Below are positions 34,628 through 45,345 of a stretch of 64,000 bases of DNA, piece after piece. The position numbers and the translations under genes are program-made. The notes under the pieces were generated by a model. The model was not told the DNA's origin, searched no databases, and saw only the letters and a list, made by a program, of their open reading frames with translations. The stretch comes from Vulcanisaeta moutnovskia 768-28 (GTDB taxonomy: Archaea; Thermoproteota; Thermoprotei; Thermoproteales; Thermocladiaceae): positions 620,001-684,000 of the forward strand of contig NC_015151.1 of the NCBI RefSeq assembly GCF_000190315.1, in the 5' to 3' direction. How positions within the stretch are numbered: position 1 is the first letter of the stretch; each line of letters begins with the position of its first letter.

Positions 34628-36037
34628 ATGCCTAGATCACCAATTGAGTACATGAACTCTGTTAAAGACGGCAGGGTTGTTTACTACAGGGGTAAGAGAG
34701 TTGATGATATAACAACACACCCAGTGATTAGTATAGCGGTTAGGCATGCATCGGATTTGTTTAGCGTTAAGGAGAGATTGTATGAAGATCCTAATTACGG
34801 TCTCGTAAGTAAATACTTTAGGATACCCAGGAACACGAATGATTTACTTGATAGGTATAAGTTGATTTACGAAGATACGCTTAGATTCGATGGTTTATTT
34901 AACATAGTACAGGCCATTGGTAGTGACGCACTCTTCTCATTAATGATAATTGCCAAGAAAGTTGATAGGAAGTACGGCACTAATTATTATGATAGAGTAA
35001 TGAGGTATTACGAATATGCTGTTAAAAATGACCTCGCAATGGCTGTTGCACAGACTGATGTTAAGGGTAACAGGGCTAAGAGACCCCATGAACAGGAGGA
35101 TAAGGACATGTACCTGAGGGTTATTGAGGTGCGTGATGATGGCATAGTGGTTAATGGAGCAAAGATACACACGACACAGGGACCGGTGGCAAACGAGATA
35201 ATTGTACTGCCATATAGAGCCCTCGTTGAGGAAGATAAGGACTATGCAGTTGCCTTTGCAATACCAGCGAATACCAAGGGTCTTAAATTTATCGTTAGAC
35301 CCGTGCTTGAGTACGATGGTAACTCCAATGCCGTTAATGCAGCGAGTAGATTTGAAGTAGAGGCACTGATTGTTTTTGACCATGTGTTTGTACCGTGGGA
35401 CAGAGTATTCCTATTCAGAGAGTGGGATCTGGCTGGGCAGTTGGCTTGGACTTTCGCGACATACCACAGGTTCACGGCAATATCCTACAGGGCAGCCACG
35501 GCTAATTTATACCTGGGTGCAGCACTTTATGCGGCTAGGGCTAATGGGATAGAGAATGCACCGCATGTCAGGGATTGGCTAGTCCAAATGATTATGTATA
35601 AGGAGATACTGAGTATGGGCGCCATGGCTGCCGCCCTAGAACCCTGGATTGATGAGGGAATAGCCATACCAAACCCAGTTTACACGAACGTGAGTAAGCT
35701 ATATGCCAATGCTCACTTCATAGATGTTGTTCATGGACTCATAGACATTGCAGGTGGTCTAATAGCCACAATGCCTTCACATGATGATTATGTAAACCTA
35801 GAGGAAAGGCAGTATATTTCGAAATACCTTAGGGGTGCTGTTGATGGCGATACAAGGTACAAAATAATGAGCCTAGTTAGGGAGTTAGGTGCAAGCCACT
35901 TAATGGGTTATTTATTGACGGCTATGATACATGCTGAGGGTTCTGAGGCAGCGAGTAAAATAGGCATGTTAAGAGAGTATAATTATAAGGAGGCTGAAGA
36001 ATTAATAAATAAAATATTGAGTAAAATAAAAATTTAA
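34628..36037 (+). CDS. HpaB / 4-hydroxybutyryl-CoA dehydratase family protein without Fe-S cysteines
   Basis: A 469-residue flavoprotein-fold protein from ATG 34628 (MPRSPIEYMNS), about 32 bases after a TATA-like TTATATTTAATT. The core looks like 4-hydroxyphenylacetate 3-hydroxylase/4-hydroxybutyryl-CoA dehydratase (AVAQTDVKGNRAKRP, VRDDGIVVNGAKIHTT, VFVPWDRVFLF, HDDYVNLEERQYISKYLRG). In true 4-hydroxybutyryl-CoA dehydratase, Cys99, Cys103 and Cys299 ligate a 4Fe-4S cluster; the corresponding region here reads LFNIVQAIGSDALFS with no cysteine. So a flavin monooxygenase or a cluster-free dehydratase/isomerase is likelier. Gene neighbours are acyl-CoA metabolic genes. Confidence 0.83.
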   Translation: MPRSPIEYMNSVKDGRVVYYRGKRVDDITTHPVISIAVRHASDLFSVKERLYEDPNYGLVSKYFRIPRNTNDLLDRYKLIYEDTLRFDGLFNIVQAIGSDALFSLMIIAKKVDRKYGTNYYDRVMRYYEYAVKNDLAMAVAQTDVKGNRAKRPHEQEDKDMYLRVIEVRDDGIVVNGAKIHTTQGPVANEIIVLPYRALVEEDKDYAVAFAIPANTKGLKFIVRPVLEYDGNSNAVNAASRFEVEALIVFDHVFVPWDRVFLFREWDLAGQLAWTFATYHRFTAISYRAATANLYLGAALYAARANGIENAPHVRDWLVQMIMYKEILSMGAMAAALEPWIDEGIAIPNPVYTNVSKLYANAHFIDVVHGLIDIAGGLIATMPSHDDYVNLEERQYISKYLRGAVDGDTRYKIMSLVRELGASHLMGYLLTAMIHAEGSEAASKIGMLREYNYKEAEELINKILSKIKI

Positions 36038-36645
36038 CCAAGAATTATTTCATAAAGATAAAAAATAAATACTTATTATTAAATTTCAGTGGAGACCGTG
36101 ATAAATCTAAGGGTGGTTATAAAAGAAAATCAAAGAAAATAAAAGATAACTCTCAAATGAACGGTTAATACAGCGTCGCTGAAACTATTTTCCTCAAACT
36201 TTATTTATGGACCTAGGCAGATGACTTACTAAGTAGGATTCTTTTAATTACCATACTTAATCACGTTGATACTAATATGGAGAATAGGGAGGTTAAGGAC
36301 TTAGGAAATTGATTAAAGTGCACCGAATAAGTCCCACCCATATAGAGAGATCTCATTCTGGTCGGCGTTAAGGCACTTGATGAAATAATAATGGTCAGGA
36401 TAATAAGGACGCAACCTAACCAGGATTAACTAGGTAAACCGTACAACAGTCAATAGTAAGGCAAATTGATGTTCTTTTGCTTAGTAATTTCATGGGTTAT
36501 GAAGTCAAGTATGGAAGGAGAAACGAGCGCATATGCATTAGGGTAGGTATGATGAAGAGGGCACTAACGATACCAAGGAGAACGGAGTATATTGATGTAA
36601 TACCTGCCCATATATTTTTATCGGTAACTCAACGTCTAAGGAATT
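36038..36645. other. 608-base gene-poor stretch with coding-like remnants
   Basis: No intact gene was convincing. Coding-like pieces occur: a frame around 36353-36428 reading LILVGVKALDEIIM and ending at a stop, and a frame from ATG 36492 reading MGYEVKYGRRNERI onward for some 50 codons before running antisense into trpB. They look like fragments of lost genes. The left third is AT-rich with no recognised element. Confidence 0.4.
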
Positions 36646-37971
<1,326 letters not shown>

Positions 37972-38091
37972 CTATTTTTTCTTTATAAGCATTATCTGGC
38001 CATACATAAATTACTATTATTTAGAGTAATAATAAAGACAATATTTATGTCGTAAACAATTTAACCTCAATAGAATAATGAATTTATCTAA

Positions 38092-39888
38092 TTACTTTGA
38101 TGATCGCCTAATTTTCAGGATCTCTCTAAGTAATGATAATTCATCCTCAGATAGTTGATCCTTGAATTGTGTCATTAGGGTTATTACATGCTCCTCAGGC
38201 ACATCCACGTATAACTCATCACCCTCCTTAATCTGCCTACCAACCATTAAATTACCCTCTATTGATATTGCCACTTCCATGCCCTTCTTAGCCTCTTGAA
38301 TGTTCTTACCCTTATCCTGTATTTGCATTATTGTACCTATTCTCTTACCATCCCCCCTCATTAATGGATACCCAGGCTTTATCAATCCCTCAATTACTGC
38401 AACACCGACTATCACTGGATTACTTCTTCTGAATACATAGCCAGGAAGAATCCTTATTTTTCCAGGCCTTATGTATCTATCAAGTTCCATCTCGATAAGC
38501 TTGGTTTTCTGCTCCTTATACCACTGGGTAAACTCCTCAACAAGCCTATAAAGTATTTCATTTCTAAATATCTTAACTCCATACTGCATGGCCTCGACCT
38601 CAATATCATGAGGAACCTTAACATTGAAAGCCAGGATAACTCCATATAACGGGTTCTTCTTCCTAACTATGGAAGCATCAACAACATCTCTCCTACTTAC
38701 ATTACCAACATCAGCCTTCCTAACAGGTATTCCCTGGCTTCTAAGGTAAATAACCATTGCCTCAAGAGTACCTAGAGTATCTGCCTTAGCAACAACACCT
38801 TCCTTATCAGTCTCTATCTTAACCTCCGAAACCTCCTCTCTAACCAACTTAACATACTCATCCAGCGAAGCTCCCTGAGGAACAACAAACACCGGTGCGC
38901 CTGGAACAACCTGCTCAAGACCATCAGCAATTATCTTAACACCAGCCGCAGCCCTAACCTCATCCATGAACATGTACCTATCCTCAGGATCCCTCATCTC
39001 ATTAAGTGGCTTAGGCATCACAAGCATCTTGACCTTGGTACTCACATAACCCTCAAGGCCGGCCGTAACTATTAAATCACCCTTTCTAATAACTCCATCA
39101 TATAGAACAACATCAGCCGTGACCCCCCAACCTTTTTCCTCCCTAATCTCCATAACGACCCCCCTACCAGGTCCATACGTTATCCTTAACTTATCCCTAT
39201 TAAATCTCTGGCTTAACCCCGCCAGGACAACGAGCAAGTCGGCTAAGCCCTCTCCAGTGACTGCGCTTGTGGGTACAATAGGCACTTGGGCATCGAAATC
39301 CCTCACCCTATCGTACCTATCAGCATCCATCCCTAATTTATTGAATTCCTCTATTATCCTTGCAATGGCCTCCTCAACCCTACCCTGGACATCCTCCCTC
39401 TGCTTTTCATATGAGTCAAGGAACGGTGCGTTTTCATGAGGTTCCCAACCGTATATTCTATCGAGCTTATTCGCCGCAACCACGAAGGGTATATTCCTTG
39501 ATTTAATTAGGGTGAGGCTTTCGTAGGTCTGTTCCTCAAATCCCCTGGTAATGTCTATGACGAGAACAGCCAAGTCAGCCACAGAGCCACCTCTACGCCT
39601 TAAGTTGGAGAAGGCGGCATGACCTGGCGTATCAACCATTAGGAAACCCTTAATCCAAACCTTGCCCTTAAGCCTAAATTTCATGAGTAGTGGATCAGCT
39701 ATTCTCTCTATGGCATTCCATGGTATGAAGGATAGACCAATGTGTTGTGTAATCATCCCGGGCTCTCTATAGGCCACAAACGTACCTCTTATTTTATCGA
39801 GTAATAATGTCTTACCAACATCAACATGACCAACTACTACGGTAATCGGTGGTCTATAATCCATTAATGAATTATCAACCTTACTCAT
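38092..39888 (-). CDS. infB: translation initiation factor aIF5B
   Basis: A 598-residue aIF5B/eIF5B GTPase for ribosomal subunit joining. G-domain motifs are [16 protein letters not shown] (G1), MITQHIG (G2, preceded by EPG rather than the usual EAGG), [13 protein letters not shown] (G3), ANKLDR (G4) and PTSAVTGEG (G5). Domain II, III and the long linker helix to domain IV follow; length equals that of archaeal homologues. A minus-strand TATA-like GATTTTTAAATC lies about 30 bases upstream of the ATG. Confidence 0.95.
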   Translation of the reverse strand: MSKVDNSLMDYRPPITVVVGHVDVGKTLLLDKIRGTFVAYREPGMITQHIGLSFIPWNAIERIADPLLMKFRLKGKVWIKGFLMVDTPGHAAFSNLRRRGGSVADLAVLVIDITRGFEEQTYESLTLIKSRNIPFVVAANKLDRIYGWEPHENAPFLDSYEKQREDVQGRVEEAIARIIEEFNKLGMDADRYDRVRDFDAQVPIVPTSAVTGEGLADLLVVLAGLSQRFNRDKLRITYGPGRGVVMEIREEKGWGVTADVVLYDGVIRKGDLIVTAGLEGYVSTKVKMLVMPKPLNEMRDPEDRYMFMDEVRAAAGVKIIADGLEQVVPGAPVFVVPQGASLDEYVKLVREEVSEVKIETDKEGVVAKADTLGTLEAMVIYLRSQGIPVRKADVGNVSRRDVVDASIVRKKNPLYGVILAFNVKVPHDIEVEAMQYGVKIFRNEILYRLVEEFTQWYKEQKTKLIEMELDRYIRPGKIRILPGYVFRRSNPVIVGVAVIEGLIKPGYPLMRGDGKRIGTIMQIQDKGKNIQEAKKGMEVAISIEGNLMVGRQIKEGDELYVDVPEEHVITLMTQFKDQLSEDELSLLREILKIRRSSK

Positions 39889-39925
39889 AATTATCTAGAG
39901 TGATGGAGAGAGCTTGATTTAAAAA

Positions 39926-40453
39926 TCATTTTTCTTCATAGCATAGAAATGCAGGTATTACTCTCTTTAATAATAGGATTACTAGAAATAAAATGAAAAT
40001 CGATAATGATGATGCAAGCATTAATGTAAAATAATTAGTGTTAATACCCAGTATTATCATGTACATTGTCATTACATGACCTAGCAATGAGTATATATAG
40101 TATGTGAGTACTACGGATAATGAGAGAACAATTAATGATATTAGAAAGATACGAATATCAATTAATTTACTTAAGGATAGAAATATTATGAGAGCTGATA
40201 TCACTAATAAAGAAAGAAGCAATGCATCGCCCACAGCCCTAGGTACCAGGAATAATTCAATTACCGAGTATGCTTCAATAATAATGAATAAATGCCATGA
40301 GTAATGAGAATTTAAGGCAACGATTACATATGATAACAGGATTAGAACAACGCCAATTATGCTGAGAATCCTTAATCCTAATCCGTAAATTAGCAAATTA
40401 ACTATTAGTAAGATCGTGATCCCCATCGCTATCGGTAATCTTAAGGACCTCAT
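39926..40453 (-). CDS. six-TM membrane protein of the DUF58/transglutaminase-like cluster
   Basis: A 175-residue, very hydrophobic protein with about six TM segments and a short cytoplasmic tail (KRVIPAFLCYEEK). No family recognised. It begins 3 bases after the stop of the DUF58 gene, so it is part of the same transcript and probably of the same membrane assembly. Confidence 0.62.
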   Translation of the reverse strand: MRSLRLPIAMGITILLIVNLLIYGLGLRILSIIGVVLILLSYVIVALNSHYSWHLFIIIEAYSVIELFLVPRAVGDALLLSLLVISALIIFLSLSKLIDIRIFLISLIVLSLSVVLTYYIYSLLGHVMTMYMIILGINTNYFTLMLASSLSIFILFLVILLLKRVIPAFLCYEEK

Positions 40454-40456
40454 AAT

Positions 40457-41608
40457 TCATTCACCGAGAACTATCACATTCACGTCACTTAGGTCAATGT
40501 TAGCCTTAATTAATTCATTAAATGAAGCCTTGGTTATTAATAATAAGGAATTCTTATTCAAGTATTTGCTGATAATGTTTACATCCTCCCTTGATAAGCC
40601 GTAATTAGTCTTTACCGGGTAAAGGAACAATGCTAATTCATCAGTACTTACTTCCTTAACGTACTTTCCAAGAATACTCGTGGCCCTATTAATTAATTCC
40701 TGGGTATTTTCCATGCCTATTACTATCTCCCTAAGCTTAAGCTCTAAATCAGCCAATGAAGTACTTGATGTTATAGTTAATAACCTTACTAAGCCATTAC
40801 CGATTAATACGAGAATAAAATTCAAACCCTTTAGATAACTCAGGTATACTAATGCTTCATCGATTGGCCTATTATCATTCAAGGGTTTAAGCATTCTAGG
40901 TGTGTATTCCATGATTACTAACCTAGGTACATTACCTGCCTCAGATCTCGCCACGCTTATTAAGTCATTAACCCTAGCACTGGTTATCCAATGAATATTA
41001 CTGGCAGGTTCCAGGAAATTATACCCCCTTAGATACATGAAATCGCCCAGTCTTGACTCCATTAATGTTATACTCCTCATGTAATCACCAGGCATTTTTT
41101 GACCACCCATTGCTAATAATACCCATTTACTAGGTTCTATTGGTATTGTACGTTCAATTTTAATAAAACGGGAATTCCCAATAATACCGAGGGGGTCGGA
41201 AATCCTGATAATAATACTCAGGATCTCAGCAATACCAAACCACCTAGCCCTTACGTTAAATTGCTCCTGAGGCCCATTTATTACTACGTAATAATCATCA
41301 TTGCATAATAAGTGGGGAGAGCATATTAGGGATACGTGGGCAGGTATTTTTAAACGTAATGGCGATGCCGCAGTAATACTTAGTATGACACTTTGCCTGG
41401 CGAGAATTACCTCATAACTAATCTTAAGTGCCCTTAGGACTATACTGGTTATTAGATCCCACGTTAGGAAGTACGATGTGAACACTAGAAATAAACCAAT
41501 ACCAGTTAGTAATGGTGCCTCATTTTTCGCGTAAATCCCCAGGTACATTAGTAATGCCAATACTACGTAGATAATTAAGACAGCATTATTCCTAGTAATG
41601 GAGCCCAT
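40457..41608 (-). CDS. DUF58 family protein
   Basis: A 383-residue protein with two N-terminal TM helices (AVLIIYVVLALLMYLGIY; LTGIGLFLVFTSYFLTW), a beta domain with IRISDPLGI, and the DUF58 core LGDFMYLRGYNF and HWITSARVNDLIS, where the usual 'RxYxxGDxxRxIdW' reads RGYNFLEPASNIHW, a weakened version. DUF58 proteins carry a degenerate vWA domain and work with MoxR AAA ATPases and transglutaminase-like proteins in envelope or complex maturation. No MoxR gene is visible here. Confidence 0.75.
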   Translation of the reverse strand: MGSITRNNAVLIIYVVLALLMYLGIYAKNEAPLLTGIGLFLVFTSYFLTWDLITSIVLRALKISYEVILARQSVILSITAASPLRLKIPAHVSLICSPHLLCNDDYYVVINGPQEQFNVRARWFGIAEILSIIIRISDPLGIIGNSRFIKIERTIPIEPSKWVLLAMGGQKMPGDYMRSITLMESRLGDFMYLRGYNFLEPASNIHWITSARVNDLISVARSEAGNVPRLVIMEYTPRMLKPLNDNRPIDEALVYLSYLKGLNFILVLIGNGLVRLLTITSSTSLADLELKLREIVIGMENTQELINRATSILGKYVKEVSTDELALFLYPVKTNYGLSREDVNIISKYLNKNSLLLITKASFNELIKANIDLSDVNVIVLGE

Positions 41609-41692
41609 CCCTCAAGCCCCACACTAACCCTTAACATTACTTAATTACTTTTATTGGAATGCGCAAACCAATTAATGAAGGATAACACAATG

Positions 41693-43009
41693 CTAAGACC
41701 TCCTGCTTAAGTAGTAATAAATGTAGTACCCTATTATCCACGGAATCATTAACAAGAAGGAGACTAATGCCGTATATAGTACTATTGACAACAATTGTGA
41801 ATAATCATGAAACTGCGAAGTACTTATTGGTTCAAAGGCCACCCAACCAAAGCTTGTAAATGCCTCAACCCAAATCACGGCATTACCATCTAAGTGATAT
41901 ACATAAGCGTCATTACCCAGGGACTCACCTGCAAAACCCAACGCTATCCTCGTTGGTATCCCCAATGACCTAAGTATAGCCATGGTTAACACTGCATAGT
42001 CCGTAAAGCTTCCCGTACCATTAACCAAGGTATAATCAATGGGGTATGTTGTATTGGATATCATGAAATGATCACCATTTAGGTAACTCAATAATTCCTT
42101 AATCGCCAATACCCCACTTGCATTAAATGATATTGGTATTAACCCCCACGATATGTTAATACCCAGTGGTTCCACATAATCCCTGGCATAAAGCGCCTCA
42201 ATACCTGTATAATTAAGGCCCTGGGATACGTGGCATATCATTAACTTAAAAACCGCAGCATCAATAGGCTCCTTACTTGCTAATAAGTCACCAGGCTCAA
42301 GTACATTAACCTCGGTAAATGGCATAACGGATACTAGGGTTATGTTTGAGACTATGAGCGTTAATGACTTACCTACATTGATGATGAATGGCATGGGTAT
42401 TACCTCAATTGGTTGTGAGAAGTTCTCGTAAATAATGAATGTATTACAGTCAGTACCAACGGCAAGGCTTATCGTTATTGGAGGATAATCCGTAATCACT
42501 GGAACGGAACTCTGCGTACTAATCAATTCATTACCTGTTGAGTTATAATTATCGAACGTGAAATACCTCAATAATACGGGTATTCCTGACTTAACGTATA
42601 CCGTGAGGTTTACATTTACCAAGCTAGATAAGGCAGAGTATGACAAGGTGCTTGGCTTACCAACCTCAATTATCGGTGTAAAGGTACCTATGAATGATGT
42701 ACTGTTTATTGAACCCTCGTAAAAACCAGCATAATCCGAGTCATTGGCAAAATCAAGAATTCCAGGAAATATTCCCTGCCCCTCAATGGCATTAGAACTC
42801 ATTAATTTAACAGATGCCCTTGGTATTACCATTACCGCATACTTAACATTGCTTTGTTGAGCTATTAATTCAATTATGAAGTCATTATTAGTGCTGGCCA
42901 CTATGAAGTAGGGAGCACTTATTGATATTGAGTACGTCACTGATGAACCTGATGCTGCAGGCCTAATCGCAAGCATTACCCCCAGCAAAAGCATTATTAA
43001 TGCGCTCAT
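41693..43009 (-). CDS. transglutaminase-fold membrane protein lacking the catalytic triad
   Basis: A 438-residue protein: N-terminal signal (MLLLGVMLAIRPAASG), long beta-rich ectodomain, transglutaminase-like domain, and C-terminal TM (VLYTALVSFLLMIPWIIGYYIYYYL). The transglutaminase core aligns as GSFTDYAVLTMAILRSLGIP (usual G-x-C-x-h-x-A), NAVIWVEAFTSFGWVAFEPIS (usual HAW.E......W..fDP). The Cys is Phe, the His is Val and the Asp is Glu, so enzyme activity looks lost. A structural or binding role in an envelope complex is inferred. Transcribed towards DUF58; its start is only 15 bases from the divergent DUF4129-like gene. Confidence 0.78.
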   Translation of the reverse strand: MSALIMLLLGVMLAIRPAASGSSVTYSISISAPYFIVASTNNDFIIELIAQQSNVKYAVMVIPRASVKLMSSNAIEGQGIFPGILDFANDSDYAGFYEGSINSTSFIGTFTPIIEVGKPSTLSYSALSSLVNVNLTVYVKSGIPVLLRYFTFDNYNSTGNELISTQSSVPVITDYPPITISLAVGTDCNTFIIYENFSQPIEVIPMPFIINVGKSLTLIVSNITLVSVMPFTEVNVLEPGDLLASKEPIDAAVFKLMICHVSQGLNYTGIEALYARDYVEPLGINISWGLIPISFNASGVLAIKELLSYLNGDHFMISNTTYPIDYTLVNGTGSFTDYAVLTMAILRSLGIPTRIALGFAGESLGNDAYVYHLDGNAVIWVEAFTSFGWVAFEPISTSQFHDYSQLLSIVLYTALVSFLLMIPWIIGYYIYYYLSRRS

Positions 43010-43042
43010 TAATTGTTTGATTTAATGGACCTTAAAAAATTT
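42987..43042. promoter_or_regulatory. overlapping divergent promoters
   Basis: The minus-strand ATG (43009) and plus-strand ATG (43025) are only 15 bases apart. A minus-strand box AATTTTTTAAGG (about 43031-43042) lies inside the plus gene, 28 bases before the minus start; a plus-strand box GCATTATTAATGC (42987-43000, itself palindromic) lies inside the minus gene, about 31 bases before the plus start. Each promoter therefore overlaps the other's coding sequence, allowing mutual interference. Confidence 0.45.
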
Positions 43043-43849
43043 CTTTTGCACTCCCTAATTCTCATTGCACTAATCATTGAATTACTGGTATTAATAAATA
43101 CACAAAGCATTGAAGCATCGACTCAGTTGAATTACCTGTACAGTGGTAATTATGAGCCTATAGCATGGCCCATACTCAATGTAACCCTTACAGTAAATAA
43201 GTCATTAACTAATGGTATAGTAATAATAGTATCTCCTAGTACAGAATCAATAAACAAAGCCTTCACAGGACTACTTATCTTACCTAACAATACCTCCTAC
43301 GTAATTACGGGCTTTTTAGGAAGCTCATTAATCTACATAATTAGTATTGAGAGGATGCCCAATCAAAGCGTAATTAATAATCAATATAGTCAATACTATG
43401 AAACAAACGGAAGGGGTAATATTAAGAAGAACCTAGGAAATGCTGCGGATAATTTAACCACCAGCTCATCAATGGGTAACCTAACTAAGGCAGGAGGTAA
43501 GGGAGAAAGCAGGAAATATGAGGCGCCCTGGAACCTTAATTATCCATTAATAGTAATAATAGTAACAATTATCATGATTTCAGTCTCATTAGCAACCATG
43601 TACATGAGAAGGAGCATGAAATACCCTGATTGCCTTGAATACGGCATTATGAAGATCATGCAGAAGATGAGGATTAGGGAACCAGGGATAACGCATAGGG
43701 AATTAGGTAATTACATAATTGACCGAGTTAATGAAAGGCAAACGGTCGAGGAAATGGTGAGACTGTTTGAGGAGGGTATGTACGGCAATAGGGAAGTTAA
43801 TTGTAGAAGGTTTATGACACTGGTTAGGAGAATCCTCAAGAGAATTTAA
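43025..43849 (+). CDS. membrane protein with a DUF4129-like cytoplasmic domain
   Basis: A 274-residue protein from ATG 43025 (a TTG at 43013 would add four). An N-terminal signal anchor (FLLHSLILIALIIELLVLIN), an ectodomain with several N-x-S/T sequons, a second TM (YPLIVIIVTIIMISVSLAT) at about residues 175-195, and a cytoplasmic end reading REPGITHRELGNYII and MVRLFEEGMYGN, which matches the DUF4129 pattern R-x-P-G-x-T-x-R-E...YG. DUF4129 is found as a C-terminal or partner domain of transglutaminase-like membrane proteins, which supports a joint function with the divergent gene. Confidence 0.68.
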   Translation: MDLKKFLLHSLILIALIIELLVLINTQSIEASTQLNYLYSGNYEPIAWPILNVTLTVNKSLTNGIVIIVSPSTESINKAFTGLLILPNNTSYVITGFLGSSLIYIISIERMPNQSVINNQYSQYYETNGRGNIKKNLGNAADNLTTSSSMGNLTKAGGKGESRKYEAPWNLNYPLIVIIVTIIMISVSLATMYMRRSMKYPDCLEYGIMKIMQKMRIREPGITHRELGNYIIDRVNERQTVEEMVRLFEEGMYGNREVNCRRFMTLVRRILKRI

Positions 43850-43891
43850 TTTGCATAAACTTTAAAAATCATTACTGAGAACGAACGCTGT

Positions 43892-44086
43892 ATGAGAATT
43901 TACACATGCGCCTTCTGTGGAAGACCAATACCACCAGGCACCGGGATAATGTATGTCAGGGCTGATGGCACAGTACTTAGATTCTGCAGTAGGAAGTGCT
44001 TTGTAAGCGCCATCAAGTATAACCGCGACCCAAGGAAACTGGCTTGGGTAAGGAAGGAGACGAAGAGCGCCAAGGCCCAAAAATGA
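43892..44086 (+). CDS. rpl24e: 50S ribosomal protein L24e
   Basis: A 64-residue L24e with a zinc finger: [15 protein letters not shown] and [11 protein letters not shown] (four cysteines, CxxC-x(~28)-CxxxC), then the basic tail. Short, as is normal in archaea. A TATA box (ACTTTAAAAATC, about 43859-43870) is some 27 bases before the ATG. It stands alone rather than with S28e/L7Ae, a variation seen in archaea. Confidence 0.94.
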   Translation: MRIYTCAFCGRPIPPGTGIMYVRADGTVLRFCSRKCFVSAIKYNRDPRKLAWVRKETKSAKAQK

Positions 44087-44122
44087 GAAGTTTTTAAGTG
44101 AATTCTTGCTTGCCTTAGGTTA

Positions 44123-44638
44123 ATGGTCATAGTCTATAAGGGCAGGCGCGTTATGCTGGACGTATCTAAGGTCGTACTACCAAATGGTCGTGAGATGAAC
44201 CTGGAGAAAATTGTCTTTCCTCATGCCGTAGCTGCACTACCGATTTATGAGGGTAATAAGGTCGTATTGCTACGTCAATTCAGACCCGTTGTTAATGACT
44301 ACGTAATTGAAATACCAGCAGGCGTTATTGAGGAGGGTGAAAACCCTGAAGAGGCCTTAACCAGGGAACTTAGTGAGGAGATTGGCGCTGAAATCGATTA
44401 CTTTGGGAAGCTATTCGAGGGCTTCACCACACCTGGCTACTCCACTGAATATATGGTAATTTATTACGTCAGTATTAGAAGACTTGGCGAACCGAGGCCT
44501 GAACCCCATGAGGTTATTGATAGGATTGTTATTGATCTTAGAGATGCTGTAAACATGGTTATTAATGGCAGTATAAGGGATGCTAAGTCGGCGTTGGCTA
44601 TAACGCTATACATGCTTAAGAAGGGTGCTAAGGCGTGA
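44123..44638 (+). CDS. Nudix hydrolase, ADP-ribose pyrophosphatase-like
   Basis: A 171-residue Nudix enzyme with the full box G-x5-E-x7-REUxEExGU: GVIEEGENPEEALTRELSEE IG. The N-terminal EKIVFPHAVAALPI and VVLLRQFRPVVNDYVIEIPAG fit the ADP-ribose/NDP-sugar group (the RQFR element). It probably hydrolyses ADP-ribose to AMP and ribose 5-phosphate. TATA box (GTTTTTAAGTG, about 44090) precedes it. It runs six bases into the endonuclease III gene, suggesting a two-gene operon for nucleotide and DNA housekeeping. Confidence 0.9.
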   Translation: MVIVYKGRRVMLDVSKVVLPNGREMNLEKIVFPHAVAALPIYEGNKVVLLRQFRPVVNDYVIEIPAGVIEEGENPEEALTRELSEEIGAEIDYFGKLFEGFTTPGYSTEYMVIYYVSIRRLGEPRPEPHEVIDRIVIDLRDAVNMVINGSIRDAKSALAITLYMLKKGAKA

Positions 44639-44644
44639 TTTCAT

Positions 44645-45340
44645 ATGGTTTTGACTGAGGAGTTGGTACTTAGGGTTCTCGCTGATATTAAGATCGAGCC
44701 TAGGAAGTTCGCAGCCCTCTACGTATTTAGAAATAGTAATGATATCTTTAAGGCACTCGTTGTGACAATACTGACGCAAAACACGAATGATAAGAATGCA
44801 CTTAGGGCTTACGAAAACCTCGTTAGGATTATTGGCGATATAACACCTGAGAAATTGGTGAATATTGGCGAGGATGCCTTGGCTAATGCCATCAAACCCG
44901 CTGGTATGCATAGGATTAGGGCTAGGAAAATTATTGAGTTATCTAGGGTAATCCTTGAGAACTATAGAGGTGATTTAACGTGGATTAAGGACCTACCTCT
45001 CGATGAAGCTAGGAAGGCATTACTTGAACTTCCTGGTGTTGGTGAGAAGACTGCCGATGTAATACTCGTTAATTTAGGTAAGCTAGCATTCCCTGTTGAT
45101 ACTCACATAACTAGGATATCCATTAGGCTTGGCATTGCCAAATCGAGGAATTATCATGAGATACAGAGGGCTTGGATGAGAATATTAACGCCAGACCCAA
45201 GCAGGTACTTAGAGATCCATCTTAAGCTTATTCAGTTTGGTAGAGACATATGCATTGCTAGAAACCCGAGGTGTGATATGTGTGGATTTAGAGAGGTCTG
45301 TACTTATTATATTAGTAATGTCAGGGGGAAAGATAATTAA
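44645..45340 (+). CDS. nth: endonuclease III family DNA glycosylase/AP lyase
   Basis: A 231-residue HhH-GPD enzyme for base excision repair of oxidised pyrimidines. The helix-hairpin-helix LELPGVGEKTADVIL keeps the catalytic Lys, and FPVDTHITRISIRLGI keeps the catalytic Asp; thus it has both glycosylase and lyase residues, unlike MIG/TDG-type members that replace the Lys. The C-terminal Fe-S loop CIARNPRCDMCGFREVC matches Cx6Cx2Cx5C. Starts six bases after the Nudix gene. Confidence 0.92.
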   Translation: MVLTEELVLRVLADIKIEPRKFAALYVFRNSNDIFKALVVTILTQNTNDKNALRAYENLVRIIGDITPEKLVNIGEDALANAIKPAGMHRIRARKIIELSRVILENYRGDLTWIKDLPLDEARKALLELPGVGEKTADVILVNLGKLAFPVDTHITRISIRLGIAKSRNYHEIQRAWMRILTPDPSRYLEIHLKLIQFGRDICIARNPRCDMCGFREVCTYYISNVRGKDN

Positions 45341-45345
45341 TGGTT

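Noticed and set aside
34940-35383. 147-codon minus-strand ORF
   Set aside because: Antisense to the HpaB-like gene, with odd Cys/His-rich composition and no start context.
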